Of a DNA stretch of 64,000 nucleotides, positions 18,405 to 27,918 are shown in pieces (position 1 is the first letter of the stretch; every line of letters starts with the position of its first letter). This DNA comes from RBG-16-66-20 sp040752005 (lineage in GTDB: Bacteria > Pseudomonadota > Gammaproteobacteria > Burkholderiales > SG8-39), in the NCBI GenBank assembly GCA_040752005.1, contig JBFMFX010000021.1:4388-68387 (forward strand), written 5' to 3'. Below the pieces are notes generated by a model. That model had not been told where the DNA came from and did no database searches. It saw nothing but the letters and a program-made list of their open reading frames with translations. The position numbers and the translations under genes are program-made.

Positions 18405-19856
18405 TCAAATTACCATCATGTCCACGAACTCGTGCACCGGCGTCCTTTCCAGGCGCGGGCCGTCGAGGCAGAGCTCCAGGATCGCCTCGCGCTGCTTGTC
18501 GGGAAAGCGGCGCGCGAGATTGCGCTTGAACTTCTCCACCAGGATCGGCATGCCTTCGGCCCGGCGCCGCTTGTGGCCGATCGGGTATTCGCAGACGAAT
18601 TCACCCAGTTTCTTGCCGTCCTTGAACTCGACCGTGAGCGCGTTGGCGATCGAGCGCTTGTCGGGATCGTGGTAGTCGCGCGTGAAGCCCTTGTCCTCGA
18701 CGCAGACGATTTTCTCCCGCAGCGCGTCAATGCGCGGGTCCGCCGCCACCTCGTCCTCGTAATCGGCGGCGGTCAGGCGGCCGAACAGGATCGGCACCGC
18801 GACCATGTACTGGATGCAGTGGTCGCGGTCGGCGGGGTTGGCGAGCGGCCCCTGCTTGTCGATGATGCGGATCGCGGCCTCGTGGGTGCGGATGGTGATT
18901 CTGCGAATGTCCTCCGGCGAGCGGCCCAGGCGCTTGAGCTCGGCGTGGATGTCCATCGCGCACTCGACCGCCGTCTGGGCGTGGAACTCGGCCGGATACG
19001 AGATCTTGAACAGCACGTTCTCCATCACGTACGAGCCGAACGGGCGCTGGAACTTGAACGGCTTGCCCTTGAACAGCACGTCGTAGAAGCCCCAGGTCTT
19101 CGCCGTCAGCACCGACGGATAGCCCATCTCGCCAGTCTTGGAGATCAACGCCAGGCGCACCGCGCGGGCGGTGGCATCGCCCGCCGCCCAGCTCTTGCGG
19201 CTGCCGGTGTTCGGCGCGTGGCGGTAGGTACGCAGGCTCTGGCCGTCCACCCACGCCTGCGACAGCGCGTTCACCACCTCGTCGTAGGTGCAGCCGATCA
19301 TGTGCGCGACCACCGCGGTCGAGGCGACCTTGACCAGCACCACGTGGTCGAGCCCCACCTTGTTGAACGAGTTCTCGAGGGCGATCACACCCTGGATCTC
19401 GTGCGCCTTGATCATCGCGGTGAGCACGTCGCGCACCAGGAGCGGGCTCTTGCCGGCCGCCACCGCGGTGCGCGAGAGCCAGTCGGCGGTGGCGAGGATC
19501 CCGCCGAGGTTGTCGGACGGATGTCCCCACTCGGCGGCGAGCCAGGTGTCGTTGAAATCGAGCCAGCGGATCATCGCCCCGATGTTGAACGCCGCCTGCA
19601 CCGGGTCGAGCTGGAACTGCGTGCCCGGGACCCTGGCGCCGTTGGGCACCAGGGTGCCGCGCACGATCGGCCCGAGCAGCTTGGTGCAGGCGGGGTACTC
19701 CAGCGCCTCGAAACCGCAGCCGAGCGTGTCCATCAGGCAGTAGCGCGCGGTTTCGTAGGCTTCGCGGCTGCGGATCTCGTACTGCGTGACGTAGTCGGCG
19801 ATCTTCGTCAGCACCTCGTCCGGCTTCGGCCGGACGTTCGCGATGCGCGCGCTCAC
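18405..19856 (-). CDS. prpD: 2-methylcitrate dehydratase, MmgE/PrpD family (483 aa)
   Basis: Dehydrates 2-methylcitrate to 2-methyl-cis-aconitate in propionate catabolism. 'YCLMDTLGCGFEAL' (about residue 40), 'RWLDFNDTWLAAEWGHPSDNLGG' (about 98) and 'YRHAPNTGSRKSWAAGDATARAV' (about 217) are PrpD signatures. 'SYPAEFHAQTAVECAMDIH' follows. GTG 19856 gives the exact length of the E. coli enzyme and overlaps the DUF3460 stop as GTGA; longer in-frame reading upstream is low-complexity and overlaps that gene. It is an iron-free enzyme, unlike AcnD. Confidence 0.92.
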   Translation of the reverse strand: MSARIANVRPKPDEVLTKIADYVTQYEIRSREAYETARYCLMDTLGCGFEALEYPACTKLLGPIVRGTLVPNGARVPGTQFQLDPVQAAFNIGAMIRWLDFNDTWLAAEWGHPSDNLGGILATADWLSRTAVAAGKSPLLVRDVLTAMIKAHEIQGVIALENSFNKVGLDHVVLVKVASTAVVAHMIGCTYDEVVNALSQAWVDGQSLRTYRHAPNTGSRKSWAAGDATARAVRLALISKTGEMGYPSVLTAKTWGFYDVLFKGKPFKFQRPFGSYVMENVLFKISYPAEFHAQTAVECAMDIHAELKRLGRSPEDIRRITIRTHEAAIRIIDKQGPLANPADRDHCIQYMVAVPILFGRLTAADYEDEVAADPRIDALREKIVCVEDKGFTRDYHDPDKRSIANALTVEFKDGKKLGEFVCEYPIGHKRRRAEGMPILVEKFKRNLARRFPDKQREAILELCLDGPRLERTPVHEFVDMMVI

Positions 19857-20071
19857 GGGGCGGTTTCCTCTTCTTTCTCGGACAGGGGCAGGAACGTGTA
19901 CTCGGCGCCGCCGGCGCGCGGCGCATGCCGCGGCGGCGGCGGCGGCGTGCGCTCTGTCGGCGCCTTGTCCCACCACAGGGCGCGGCCCTTCTTCTGCGAC
20001 TCGATCTCCTCCGGGTGCTGCGCGAGGAACTCGCGCATGAACCGGGTGAGGTCGGACTCGTAGCCGTTCAT
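19853..20071 (-). CDS. Small DUF3460-type protein of unknown function (72 aa)
   Basis: A short protein, MNGYESDLTRFMREFLAQHP at the start, then 'EEIESQKKGRALWWDKAP' and a Pro-rich tail. The 'Y-x-S-x-x-T-x-F-M-R-x-F-L' opening and 'GRALWWDK' motif match the betaproteobacterial DUF3460 family as I recall it. It is soluble, acidic to neutral, and has no signal peptide. It is embedded between prpC and prpD with 4-base overlaps on both sides, so it is translated with the methylcitrate enzymes. A small accessory or assembly role is possible; no function is known to me. Confidence 0.75.
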   Translation of the reverse strand: MNGYESDLTRFMREFLAQHPEEIESQKKGRALWWDKAPTERTPPPPPRHAPRAGGAEYTFLPLSEKEEETAP

Positions 20072-21225
20072 GCGCGCTCCGCGAGCGGCACCCAGGGCCG
20101 GTTTTCCGGTCCGACGTAGTGGGCGCTCGGGCGGATGATCTTGCCGTCGGTGCGCTGCTCGAGCACGTGCGCCGACCAGCCGCTGGTGCGAGAAATGACG
20201 AACAGCGGCGTGAACATCGCCGTCGGCACGCCCATCTTGCTGTAGGACACTGCGCTGAACCAGTCGAGGTTGGCGAACATCTTCTTCTCGGCCCACATCA
20301 CCGACTCGATGCGGTCGGCGATCTCGAACTGCGTCATGTCGCCCGCTTCCAGCGACAGGCGCCGCGCCACCTCCTTGATCACCTTGTTGCGCGGATCGGA
20401 CACCGTGTACACCGGGTGCCCGAAGCCGATCACCACTTCCTTCGCCGCGAGGCGGCGGCGGATGTCGGCCTCGGCCTCGGCGGCCGAGCGGTAGCGCTTC
20501 TGGATCTCATCGGACACCTCGTTCGCGCCACCGTGCTTCGGGCCGCGCAGCGCGCCGATGCCGCCGGTGATCGCCGAATACATGTCCGAGCCGGTGCCGG
20601 CGATGACGCGGCAGGTGAAGGTGCTCGCGTTGAACTCGTGTTCGGCGTAGAGAATGAGCGAGGTGTGCATGGCGCGCACGTGCGAGGCGGGCGGCGTGCG
20701 TCCGTGCAGCAGGCGCAGGAAGTGGCCGCCGATCGAGTCGTCGTCGGTTTCGGTCTCGATGCGCCGGCCGTGATGGCTGTAGTGGTACCAGTAAAGCAGC
20801 ATCGAGCCGAACGAGGCCATCAGGCGGTCGGCGATGTCGCGCGCGCCTTCGGCCGGATGCCCCTCCTTCTCCGGTTCGAGCGTCCCCAGCGCCGAACAGC
20901 CGGTGCGCAGCACGTCCATCGGGTGCGCGGCGCGCGGAATCTGCTCGAGCACGGTCTTGAGCGGCGGCGGCAGCCCGCGCAGGCCGGCGAGCTTGCGCTT
21001 GTAGGCCGCCAGCTCCGCGGCGTTCGGCAGCTTTTCGTGCACCAGCAGGTAGGCGATCTCCTCGAATTCCGCCTGATCGGCGAAATCGAGGATGTCGTAG
21101 CCGCGGTAATGCAGATCGTTGCCGGTGCGTCCGACCGTGCACAGCGCGGTATTGCCCGCGGCCACGCCCGACAGGGCGACGGACTTCTTAGGCTTCGCGG
21201 GCGCCGGATCTGGCGAAGAGTTCAT
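20068..21225 (-). CDS. prpC: 2-methylcitrate synthase (385 aa)
   Basis: Condenses propionyl-CoA with oxaloacetate to 2-methylcitrate. 'KPKKSVALSGVAAGNTALCT' near the N terminus followed by 'VGRTGNDLHYRGYDILDFAD' is diagnostic for PrpC rather than GltA. Catalytic residues lie in 'AEHEFNASTFTCRVIAGTGSD' (first His), 'ALRGPKHGGANEVS' and 'FGHPVYTVSDPRN' (second His, about residue 265), with the Asp in 'NLDWFSAVSY'. The start at 21225 overlaps the prpB end by 38 bases; the conserved N terminus requires at least most of that overlap. A separate TCA citrate synthase lies at 26.6 kb. Confidence 0.94.
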   Translation of the reverse strand: MNSSPDPAPAKPKKSVALSGVAAGNTALCTVGRTGNDLHYRGYDILDFADQAEFEEIAYLLVHEKLPNAAELAAYKRKLAGLRGLPPPLKTVLEQIPRAAHPMDVLRTGCSALGTLEPEKEGHPAEGARDIADRLMASFGSMLLYWYHYSHHGRRIETETDDDSIGGHFLRLLHGRTPPASHVRAMHTSLILYAEHEFNASTFTCRVIAGTGSDMYSAITGGIGALRGPKHGGANEVSDEIQKRYRSAAEAEADIRRRLAAKEVVIGFGHPVYTVSDPRNKVIKEVARRLSLEAGDMTQFEIADRIESVMWAEKKMFANLDWFSAVSYSKMGVPTAMFTPLFVISRTSGWSAHVLEQRTDGKIIRPSAHYVGPENRPWVPLAERA

Positions 21226-22075
21226 CGAGCTTCTTCTCGTAGGCGTGGTAGTCGAGGTAGTCGTACAGCTCCTCGCGCGTCTGCATCGCGCCGAGGACGC
21301 TCTTTTGCGTGCCTTCGCGCCGCAGCGTCTGGTACACGGCCAGCGCCGCCTTGTTCATCGCGCGGAAGGCCGAAAGCGGATACAGAGCGATCGCGACATC
21401 GGCGGCGCGCAGCTCCGCGACGGTGAAGAGCGGGGTCTTGCCGAACTCGGTGAGGTTGGCGAGCACCGGCACGCGGGTCGCCTCGGCGAAGCGCCGGTAC
21501 ATGGCGAGCTCGGTGACCGCCTCCGGAAAGATCATGTCGGCGCCCGCCTCGACGTAGCGGCAGGCGCGCTCCAGCGCGCGCTCCAGGCCCTCGCTCGCCA
21601 GCGCGTCGGTGCGCGCCATGACGACGAACTGCGGGTCGGTGCGTGCGTCCACCGCCGCCTTGATGCGGTCGCACATCTCCTCGGCGGACACGATCTCCTT
21701 GCCCGGGCGGTGGCCGCAGCGCTTGGCGCCCACCTGGTCCTCGATGTGCATCGCGCCGGCGCCCGCCTTGATGAGCGCGCGCGTGGTGCGCGCGACGTTG
21801 AAGGCGCTCGCGCCGAACCCCGTATCCGCGTCCACGAGCAGCGGCAGGTCGCAGACGTCGGTGATGCGGCGCACGTCGATCAGCACGTCCTCGAGGTTCG
21901 AGATGCCGAGGTCGGGCAGGCCGAGGGAGCCGGCGGCGACGCCGCCGCCGGACAAATAGATCGCGCGGTAGCCGGTGCGTTTGGCGAGCAGCGCGTGGTA
22001 GGCGAGGATCGTGCCCACCACCTGCAGGGGCTTTTCTTCGGCGACCGCCTGCCGGAAGCGCGCGCCCGCGCTCAT
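21188..22075 (-). CDS. prpB: 2-methylisocitrate lyase (295 aa)
   Basis: Mg-dependent lyase of the isocitrate lyase superfamily that splits 2-methylisocitrate to pyruvate and succinate. 'RAIYLSGGGVAAGSLGLPD' (about residues 38-56), 'LPLLVDADTGFGASAFNVART' (about 80, metal-binding Asp residues), the catalytic motif 'KRCGHRPGK' (Cys about residue 120) and 'RTDALASEGLERALERA' are canonical. ATG 22075 overlaps the mdh stop (ATGA). The extra in-frame sequence upstream belongs to mdh. Confidence 0.95.
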   Translation of the reverse strand: MSAGARFRQAVAEEKPLQVVGTILAYHALLAKRTGYRAIYLSGGGVAAGSLGLPDLGISNLEDVLIDVRRITDVCDLPLLVDADTGFGASAFNVARTTRALIKAGAGAMHIEDQVGAKRCGHRPGKEIVSAEEMCDRIKAAVDARTDPQFVVMARTDALASEGLERALERACRYVEAGADMIFPEAVTELAMYRRFAEATRVPVLANLTEFGKTPLFTVAELRAADVAIALYPLSAFRAMNKAALAVYQTLRREGTQKSVLGAMQTREELYDYLDYHAYEKKLDELFARSGAREA

Positions 22076-23067
22076 GTTCCGAGCAGGTGTGCGACGCCGG
22101 CGCGCTCCTCGTGCAGCTCCTTCAGCGTCGCGTCCATGCGCTTGCGGCTGAACTCGCTCACCTCGAGCCCCTGCACGATTCTCCAGGCGCCGCCGGAGCA
22201 GGTGACCGGATAGCCGTAGATCACCCCCTCCGGGATGCCGTAGCTGCCGTCCGAAGGCACGCCCATCGTCACCCAGTTGCCCGGTTCGGTGCCGCGCACC
22301 CAGTCGCGGATGTGGTCGATCGCGGCGTTCGCGGCGCTCGCCGCCGAAGACAACCCGCGCGCCTCGATGATCGCGGCGCCGCGCTTCTGCACTGTCGGAA
22401 TGAAGACGTTCTCCAGCCAGGCCTGATCGTTGATCATCGGCCAGACTTTCCTGCCGTCGCACTCGGCGTGGAAGATGTCCGGATACTGCGTCGCCGAGTG
22501 GTTGCCCCACACGATGACCTTCTTCACCGAGGCGGTCGGCTGGCCGATCTTGGCGGCGATCTGCGAGATCGCCCGGTTGTGGTCCAGGCGCATCATCGCC
22601 GTGAACTGCGCGGGTGCAAGCCCAGGCGCGTTCTTCATCGCGATCAGCGCGTTGGTGTTCGCCGGGTTGCCGACCACCAGCACCTTGACGTCGCGCGCCG
22701 CCACCTCGTCGAGGGCGCGGCCCTGCGGCGCGAAGATCTTGCCGTTCGCCTCCAGCAGGTCCTTGCGCTCCATGCCCGGGCCGCGCGGCCGCGCACCGAC
22801 GAGCAGGGCGATGTTCGCGTCGCGGAACGCGACCCTGGGGTCCGCGGTCGCCGTCATGCCGGCGAGCAGCGGAAAGGCGCAGTCCTCGAGCTCCATCATC
22901 ACGCCCCGCAGCGCCTTCTGCGCCTTCTCGTCGGGGATCTCCAGCAGCTGTAGGATCACCGGCTGCTCCGGGCCCAGCATCTCGCCGCTCGCGATGCGAA
23001 ACAGCAGCGCGTAGCCGATCTGCCCGGCGGCGCCGGTGACCGCCACGCGAACGGGCGCTCTTGTCAT
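22072..23067 (-). CDS. mdh: Malate dehydrogenase, proteobacterial Mdh (331 aa)
   Basis: NAD-dependent TCA enzyme interconverting malate and oxaloacetate. The Rossmann start 'VRVAVTGAAGQIGYALLFRIASGEM' begins at residue 6. 'GARPRGPGMERKDLLEANGKIF' (about 92, substrate-binding Arg residues), 'LVVGNPANTNALI', 'MRLDHNRAISQIA' (about 160) and 'IVWGNHSATQYPD' (about 187, catalytic His) identify the LDH-like malate dehydrogenase common in Burkholderiales. It is divergent from sdhC across a 72-base gap and heads the prp/acnA series, supplying oxaloacetate for PrpC and GltA. Confidence 0.95.
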   Translation of the reverse strand: MTRAPVRVAVTGAAGQIGYALLFRIASGEMLGPEQPVILQLLEIPDEKAQKALRGVMMELEDCAFPLLAGMTATADPRVAFRDANIALLVGARPRGPGMERKDLLEANGKIFAPQGRALDEVAARDVKVLVVGNPANTNALIAMKNAPGLAPAQFTAMMRLDHNRAISQIAAKIGQPTASVKKVIVWGNHSATQYPDIFHAECDGRKVWPMINDQAWLENVFIPTVQKRGAAIIEARGLSSAASAANAAIDHIRDWVRGTEPGNWVTMGVPSDGSYGIPEGVIYGYPVTCSGGAWRIVQGLEVSEFSRKRMDATLKELHEERAGVAHLLGT

Positions 23068-23125
23068 GGAAGAAACTCCGGGGGAATCGCGGTAACGCGC
23101 GGATTTTACCGCACCGCCGCAGCGA

Positions 23126-23131
23126 TATAAT
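23126..23131 (+). promoter_or_regulatory. -10 element TATAAT 8 bases before the sdhC start
   Basis: A consensus TATAAT lies in the mdh/sdhC divergent gap and is followed by only 8 bases before ATG 23140, with no ribosome site between. A weak TTTACC-like -35 lies about 15 bases upstream. Transcription from here would start at or within a base or two of the ATG, giving a leaderless sdh mRNA. Confidence 0.5.
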
Positions 23132-23139
23132 CCATTTTT

Positions 23140-23541
23140 ATGGCGTCCGCAGCAGTCAAGAAGAACAGGCCGAAATACCTCAATCTCCAGGCGCTGCTCT
23201 TCGAGATCCGGCTTCCCGTCACCGGGTGGGTCTCGATCCTGCACCGGATCAGCGGCGCGATGCTCTTTCTCGCGGCCGCCTGGATGCTGTGGCTGCTCGA
23301 CCGCAGCCTGCAGAGCCCGGAAGGGTTCGAGCAGGTGAAGCGTTACGTCGCGCTCTGGCCGGTCAAGCTCTCGCTCCTGGTGCTTGTGTGGGCGTACTGC
23401 CACCATTTCTGCGCCGGCATCCGCTTCCTGCTCCTCGACCTCGACAGGGGCGTGGACAAGGCGACCGCGAGGCAGACGAGCTGGGTGGTGCTGGCGGCGA
23501 GTCTCGCGCTCGCCGCATGGCTCGGCTGGAAACTGTGGTGA
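23140..23541 (+). CDS. sdhC: Succinate dehydrogenase cytochrome b556 subunit (133 aa)
   Basis: Membrane anchor of complex II binding haem b and ubiquinone with SdhD. 'RPKYLNLQALLFEIRLPVTGWVSILHRISG' (in part) contains the quinone-site Ser and the conserved 'SILHR' motif at about residue 30. Three membrane helices follow (about 40-60, 72-95, 110-132); the haem-ligand His is in 'YCHHFCAGIRFL' (about residue 88). It is the first gene of the sdhCDAB-sdhE-gltA-sucAB-lpd run. The start codon has no ribosome-binding site. Confidence 0.92.
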   Translation: MASAAVKKNRPKYLNLQALLFEIRLPVTGWVSILHRISGAMLFLAAAWMLWLLDRSLQSPEGFEQVKRYVALWPVKLSLLVLVWAYCHHFCAGIRFLLLDLDRGVDKATARQTSWVVLAASLALAAWLGWKLW

Positions 23542-23548
23542 GACGCGG

Positions 23549-23893
23549 GTGACCGGGCGCATCGTCACCGGCGCGCGTTACGGCCTGCGCGACTGGCTCG
23601 CGCAGCGAATCACCGCCGTCATCATGGCGGTGTACACGGTGATTGTGCTTGCCGCGCTGATGTGGGGCGCGCCGATCACCTATCCGGTGTGGAAGGAGCT
23701 CTTCGCGCACGGATGGATGCGGGTCGCGACGCTGATCTTCGCGGTGTGCCTGGGCTGGCACGCCTGGGTCGGCGTGCGCGACATCCTGATGGACTATATC
23801 AAGCCCGACGGGTTGCGCCTTGCGCTGCATGTGATGACGCTGCTCGTGATCGCGTCCTGGATCGGGTGGACGGTGCAGATCCTGTGGAGGTGA
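23549..23893 (+). CDS. sdhD: Succinate dehydrogenase hydrophobic anchor subunit (114 aa)
   Basis: Second membrane anchor of succinate:quinone oxidoreductase. 'GLRDWLAQRITAVIMAVYTVI' (about residues 11-31) is the family's quinone-site segment with the conserved W and R. 'GWHAWVGVRDILMDYIKPDGLR' (about 69-90) contains the haem-ligand His and the DY pair. Three helices are predicted. GTG 23549 lies 8 bases after the sdhC stop with GACGCGGG upstream and gives normal length; the sdhA ATG follows one base after the stop. Confidence 0.9.
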   Translation: MTGRIVTGARYGLRDWLAQRITAVIMAVYTVIVLAALMWGAPITYPVWKELFAHGWMRVATLIFAVCLGWHAWVGVRDILMDYIKPDGLRLALHVMTLLVIASWIGWTVQILWR

Positions 23894-23894
23894 G

Positions 23895-25664
23895 ATGACG
23901 CTCCCGGTCCGGCGGTTCGACGCCATCGTGGTCGGGGCGGGCGGCTCGGGGATGCGAGCGGCGCTGGAACTCGCCCGCTCCAACCTCAAGGTAGCGGTGC
24001 TCACCAAGGTGTTTCCGACGCGCTCGCACACCGTGGCGGCGCAGGGCGGCGTGGCGGCGCCGCTGGCGAATTCGGCCGAGGACAACTGGCACTGGCACAT
24101 GTACGACACCGTCAAGGGGTCGGACTATCTCGGCGACCAGGACGCGATCGAATACATGTGCCGGCGCGCGATCGAGGTGGTGGTGGAGCTCGAGCACATG
24201 GGCATGCCGTTCGACCGCCTGGAGAACGGCAAGATCTACCAGCGCCCGTTTGGCGGTCACACCCAGAACTACGGCAGTCCGAAAATGGCGATGCGCGCCT
24301 GCGCGGCCGCCGACCGCACCGGGCATGCGATGCTGCACACGCTTTACCAGCAGAACGTCCGGGCGAACACGCAGTTCTTCGTCGAATGGATGGCGCTCGA
24401 TCTGATCCGCGACCCGCAGGACGGCGCCGTGATCGGCGTCACCGCGCTGGAGATGGAGACGGGGGAAGTCTCCATCTTCCAGGCCAAGGCGACGCTGCTC
24501 GCCACGGGTGGCTCGGGGCGCATGTTCTTTTCCTCGACCAACGCGTTCATCAACACCGGCGACGGCCTGGGTATGGTGCTGCGCGCGGAGCTTCCGGTCC
24601 AGGACATGGAGTTCTACCAGTTCCACCCGACCGGGGTGTACGGGGCCGGTGTGCTGATCACCGAGGGCGTGCGCGGCGAGGGCGGGTATCTGCTCAACAG
24701 CAGGGGCGAGCGGTTCATGGAGCGCTACGCGCCGAACGCCAAGGACCTCGCCAGCCGCGACGTGGTGTCGCGCGCGATGACCACCGAGATCAAGGAAGGG
24801 CGCGGCTGCGGGCCGCATGGCGACCACGTGATGCTCAAGCTCGATCACCTCGGACCCGAGGTGATCAACCAGCGCCTGCCCGGCATCCGCGAGATCGCGA
24901 TCAAGTTCGCCAACGTGGACCCGGTGCGCGAGCCGATTCCGGTGGTGCCGACGGCGCACTACCAGATGGGCGGCATTCCCACCAATTACATGGGTCAGGT
25001 GGTGGCGCCGGCCGGCAGTCGCCCGGAGGTGATCGTCCCGGGCCTGTACGCCGCCGGCGAGTGCGCCTGCGTGTCGGTGCACGGCGCCAACCGCCTCGGC
25101 TGCAACTCGCTGCTCGATCTGCTGGTGTTCGGAAAGTCCTCGGGCGAGCAGATCCTCCGCGACATCGCGGGGCAGCCCCGGCCGCACCGCAATCTGCCGA
25201 AGGACGCGGGCGAGCTGACGCGCGCGCGCCTTGCGCGCCTGGACTCGGCGCGCTCGGGCGAGCGCGTGGCCGACGTGCTGAACGAACTGCGGCGCACGAT
25301 GCAGGCGCATTGCGGGGTGTTCCGGTTCCCGGATGACCTCGTCAAGGGGGTGGCGAAAATGAAGGAGATCGCCGAGCGCGCGGGCCGCACGTTTATCACC
25401 GACCGCTCGAAGGTGTTCAACACTGCGCGCGTCGAGGCGCTGGAGCTCGACAACCTGGTCGAAACGGCGCTCGCGACGGTGATCTCGGCGGAGGCGCGCA
25501 AGGAAAGCCGCGGCGCGCATGCGCGCGCCGACTACCCGGAGCGCGACGACGTCAACTGGATGAAGCACACGCTGTACTACCGGGACGGGCGGCTGGAGTA
25601 CAAGCCGGTGCACCTCAAGCCGCTGTCGGTGCAGACCATGGAGCCCAAGGTGCGGACCTACTGA
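23895..25664 (+). CDS. sdhA: Succinate dehydrogenase flavoprotein subunit (589 aa)
   Basis: Catalytic subunit with covalent FAD that oxidises succinate to fumarate at the inner face of the membrane. 'IVVGAGGSGMRAALELA' is the FAD-binding dinucleotide motif (about residue 11). 'TRSHTVAAQGGVAAPL' carries the His that binds FAD covalently (about residue 45). 'RTGHAMLHTLYQQ' and 'QFHPTGVYGAGVLITEG' belong to the substrate domain, and the active-site Arg region is in 'YAAGECACVSVHGANRLGCN' (about 385-405). Length and order are normal. Confidence 0.97.
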   Translation: MTLPVRRFDAIVVGAGGSGMRAALELARSNLKVAVLTKVFPTRSHTVAAQGGVAAPLANSAEDNWHWHMYDTVKGSDYLGDQDAIEYMCRRAIEVVVELEHMGMPFDRLENGKIYQRPFGGHTQNYGSPKMAMRACAAADRTGHAMLHTLYQQNVRANTQFFVEWMALDLIRDPQDGAVIGVTALEMETGEVSIFQAKATLLATGGSGRMFFSSTNAFINTGDGLGMVLRAELPVQDMEFYQFHPTGVYGAGVLITEGVRGEGGYLLNSRGERFMERYAPNAKDLASRDVVSRAMTTEIKEGRGCGPHGDHVMLKLDHLGPEVINQRLPGIREIAIKFANVDPVREPIPVVPTAHYQMGGIPTNYMGQVVAPAGSRPEVIVPGLYAAGECACVSVHGANRLGCNSLLDLLVFGKSSGEQILRDIAGQPRPHRNLPKDAGELTRARLARLDSARSGERVADVLNELRRTMQAHCGVFRFPDDLVKGVAKMKEIAERAGRTFITDRSKVFNTARVEALELDNLVETALATVISAEARKESRGAHARADYPERDDVNWMKHTLYYRDGRLEYKPVHLKPLSVQTMEPKVRTY

Positions 25665-25666
25665 CC

Positions 25667-26362
25667 ATGAAGCTGACCATCTACCGCTACGACCCGGAGA
25701 AGGACGAGCGCCCGCGCATGCAGGACTACGAGGTGACGCTCGAGCCGAGCGACCGCATGCTGCTCGACGCGCTCGTCAAGGTGAAGGCGCAGGACGACAC
25801 GCTGGCGTTCCGCCGCTCGTGCCGCGAGGGCGTATGCGGCTCGGACGCGATGAACATCAACGGCAGGAACGGCCTGGCCTGCATCACCCGCATCGTGGAT
25901 CTGCCGGAGCACGTGACGCTGCGGCCGCTGCCCGGGTTGCCGGTGATCCGCGACCTGATCGTGGACATGACGCAGTTCTTCCGGCAGTACCACTCGATCC
26001 GGCCGTACGTCATCAACCGCGATCCGCCGCCGGAGCGCGAGCGGCTGCAGTCGCCCGAGGAGCGCGAGGCGCTGAACGGCCTGTACGAGTGCATCCTGTG
26101 CGCCTGCTGCTCGACCGCCTGCCCCTCGTTCTGGTGGAACCCGGACAAGTTCGTCGGCCCGGCGGGCCTGCTCCAGGCGTATCGCTTCATCGCCGACTCG
26201 CGCGATCATGCGACCGCCGAGCGCCTGGACGATCTCGAGGACCCGTATCGGCTGTTCCGCTGCCACACCATCATGAACTGCGTGGACGTGTGCCCGAAGG
26301 GGCTCAACCCGACGCGGGCGATCGGCAAGATCAAGGAACTGATGGTCAGGCGCGCGGTGTAG
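25667..26362 (+). CDS. sdhB: Succinate dehydrogenase iron-sulphur subunit (231 aa)
   Basis: Carries electrons from SdhA to quinone. The [2Fe-2S] ligands are in 'RRSCREGVCGSDAMNINGRN' (about residues 50-69), with Asp in one ligand position as in the E. coli enzyme, plus a later Cys. The [4Fe-4S] and [3Fe-4S] ligands are in 'CILCACCSTACPSFWW' (about 144-159) and 'CHTIMNCVDVCPKGLNP' (about 201-217). It starts two bases after the sdhA stop. Confidence 0.97.
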   Translation: MKLTIYRYDPEKDERPRMQDYEVTLEPSDRMLLDALVKVKAQDDTLAFRRSCREGVCGSDAMNINGRNGLACITRIVDLPEHVTLRPLPGLPVIRDLIVDMTQFFRQYHSIRPYVINRDPPPERERLQSPEEREALNGLYECILCACCSTACPSFWWNPDKFVGPAGLLQAYRFIADSRDHATAERLDDLEDPYRLFRCHTIMNCVDVCPKGLNPTRAIGKIKELMVRRAV

Positions 26363-26366
26363 AGCC

Positions 26367-26597
26367 GTGGACCGGGTTGCCGCGAATCGTCTCCGGTGGC
26401 GATGCAGGCGCGGCCTGCTCGAGCTGGATCTTGTTCTCGACCGGCTGCTGGCGAGCGGCGTCGCCGAGGACGAGCTGGGCCCGCTCGGCGAGCTGCTGGA
26501 GCTTCCGGACAACGACCTGTGGGACATCGTCAGCGGCCGCAGCGAGCGCTACGAGCCGCGGCTGGCGGCGATCGTGGCGCGGCTGCGCGCCGCCTAG
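26367..26597 (+). CDS. sdhE: FAD assembly factor SdhE (76 aa)
   Basis: Promotes covalent flavinylation of SdhA. 'RLRWRCRRGLLELDLVLDRLL' (about residues 7-27) holds the conserved RGxxE motif of the YgfY/SdhE family. The helical bundle continues through 'LGELLELPDNDLWDIVSGR'. GTG 26367 is the first start after sdhB (4-base gap) and gives the standard size. Its place between sdhB and gltA is typical of betaproteobacteria. Confidence 0.9.
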   Translation: MDRVAANRLRWRCRRGLLELDLVLDRLLASGVAEDELGPLGELLELPDNDLWDIVSGRSERYEPRLAAIVARLRAA

Positions 26598-26610
26598 ACA
26601 GGAGAACGCC

Positions 26611-27900
<1,290 letters not shown>

Positions 27901-27918
27901 CGTGCGAGGGCCCGCGCC

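Noticed and set aside
19919..19960. Gly/Pro-codon repeat (GCGGCGGCGGCGGCG) in the DUF3460 gene as a microsatellite or regulatory repeat
   Set aside because: It simply encodes the Pro-rich segment of the small protein and is short.
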